This document shows, in pieces, positions 5,438 to 5,450 of a stretch of 5,450 nt of DNA. Position 1 is the first letter of the stretch; each line of letters starts with the position of its first letter. This stretch comes from UBA3775 sp964584255 (GTDB lineage: Bacteria > Bacillota > Clostridia > Lachnospirales > Lachnospiraceae): the NCBI GenBank assembly GCA_964584255.1, contig CAZOZM010000033.1, forward strand, positions 1 to 5,450. Reading direction: 5' to 3'. The notes below the pieces were generated by a model. It ran no database searches, was not told where the DNA came from, and saw nothing but the letters and a program-made list of their open reading frames with translations. The position numbers and the translations under genes were made by a program.

Positions 5438-5450
5438 CCACTACTGCATT
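5412..5450 (-). CDS. tnpB: C-terminal end of a TnpB-like protein (partial)
   Basis: The minus strand from 5450 to 5412 reads NAVVVETRIPLL followed by TAG, with the stop inside the right-end hairpin. TnpB/OrfB proteins of clostridial IS200/IS605 elements often end in a similar VVE-type tail that overlaps this hairpin. Only twelve residues are visible, so the call depends on the adjoining hairpin and on the frame staying open upstream. TnpB is an RNA-guided nuclease that helps keep the element in place. The gene runs off the right edge of the window. Confidence 0.45.
   Translation of the reverse strand, partial: NAVVVETRIPLL

Noticed and set aside
1..5450. CRISPR array
   Set aside because: The only short repeats are two distant 47-bp hairpin copies and two gene-tail copies; there is no regular repeat-spacer pattern.

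Overview
The window is AT-rich DNA with strong AGGAG-type ribosome binding sites and tightly packed genes. All six complete genes, plus the tail of a seventh, lie on the minus strand. Codon use, gene types and IS200/IS605-type ends suggest an accessory element (integrative conjugative element or plasmid) of a gut clostridium such as a Lachnospiraceae member. The taxon is an inference; no chromosomal marker gene is present.

Layout in the direction of transcription (right to left): (1) 5396-5450, the last codons of a TnpB-like protein and the right-end hairpin of an IS200/IS605-type element whose body lies outside the window. (2) 4478-5323, a membrane-anchored coiled-coil protein of unknown function whose last 12 codons come from a 47-bp hairpin repeat. 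(3) 2908-4389, a DUF3991/Toprim primase-like protein. (4) 1791-2870, a TadZ/CpaE-like protein with a degenerate P-loop. (5) 1472-1789, a small single-span membrane protein, separated from gene 4 by one base. (6) 1226-1456, a 76-residue protein of unknown function. (7) 74-1213, an ArdC/LtrC-like antirestriction protein with a zincin motif. (8) 1-47, a second, identical copy of the hairpin repeat. Genes 3 to 7 have gaps of only 1 to 37 bases and look like one operon.

The gene set fits the leading or maintenance region of a conjugative element. ArdC-type and primase-type proteins are typical helpers that protect or convert the incoming strand in the recipient. A TadZ-like protein with a small membrane partner would act at the envelope. 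No relaxase, coupling protein or VirB4 is visible, so conjugation is inferred from gene types only.

The most unusual signals are these. The otherwise unrelated ArdC-like and Toprim proteins end in almost the same basic tail (23 of 28 residues identical), and the DNA similarity continues past both stop codons into a palindrome. Identical 47-bp hairpins bracket the five-gene block. These hairpins have the same fold, down to a bulged base, as the TnpB-associated end at the right edge. One hairpin appears to have inserted into the end of the coiled-coil gene and replaced its C-terminus.
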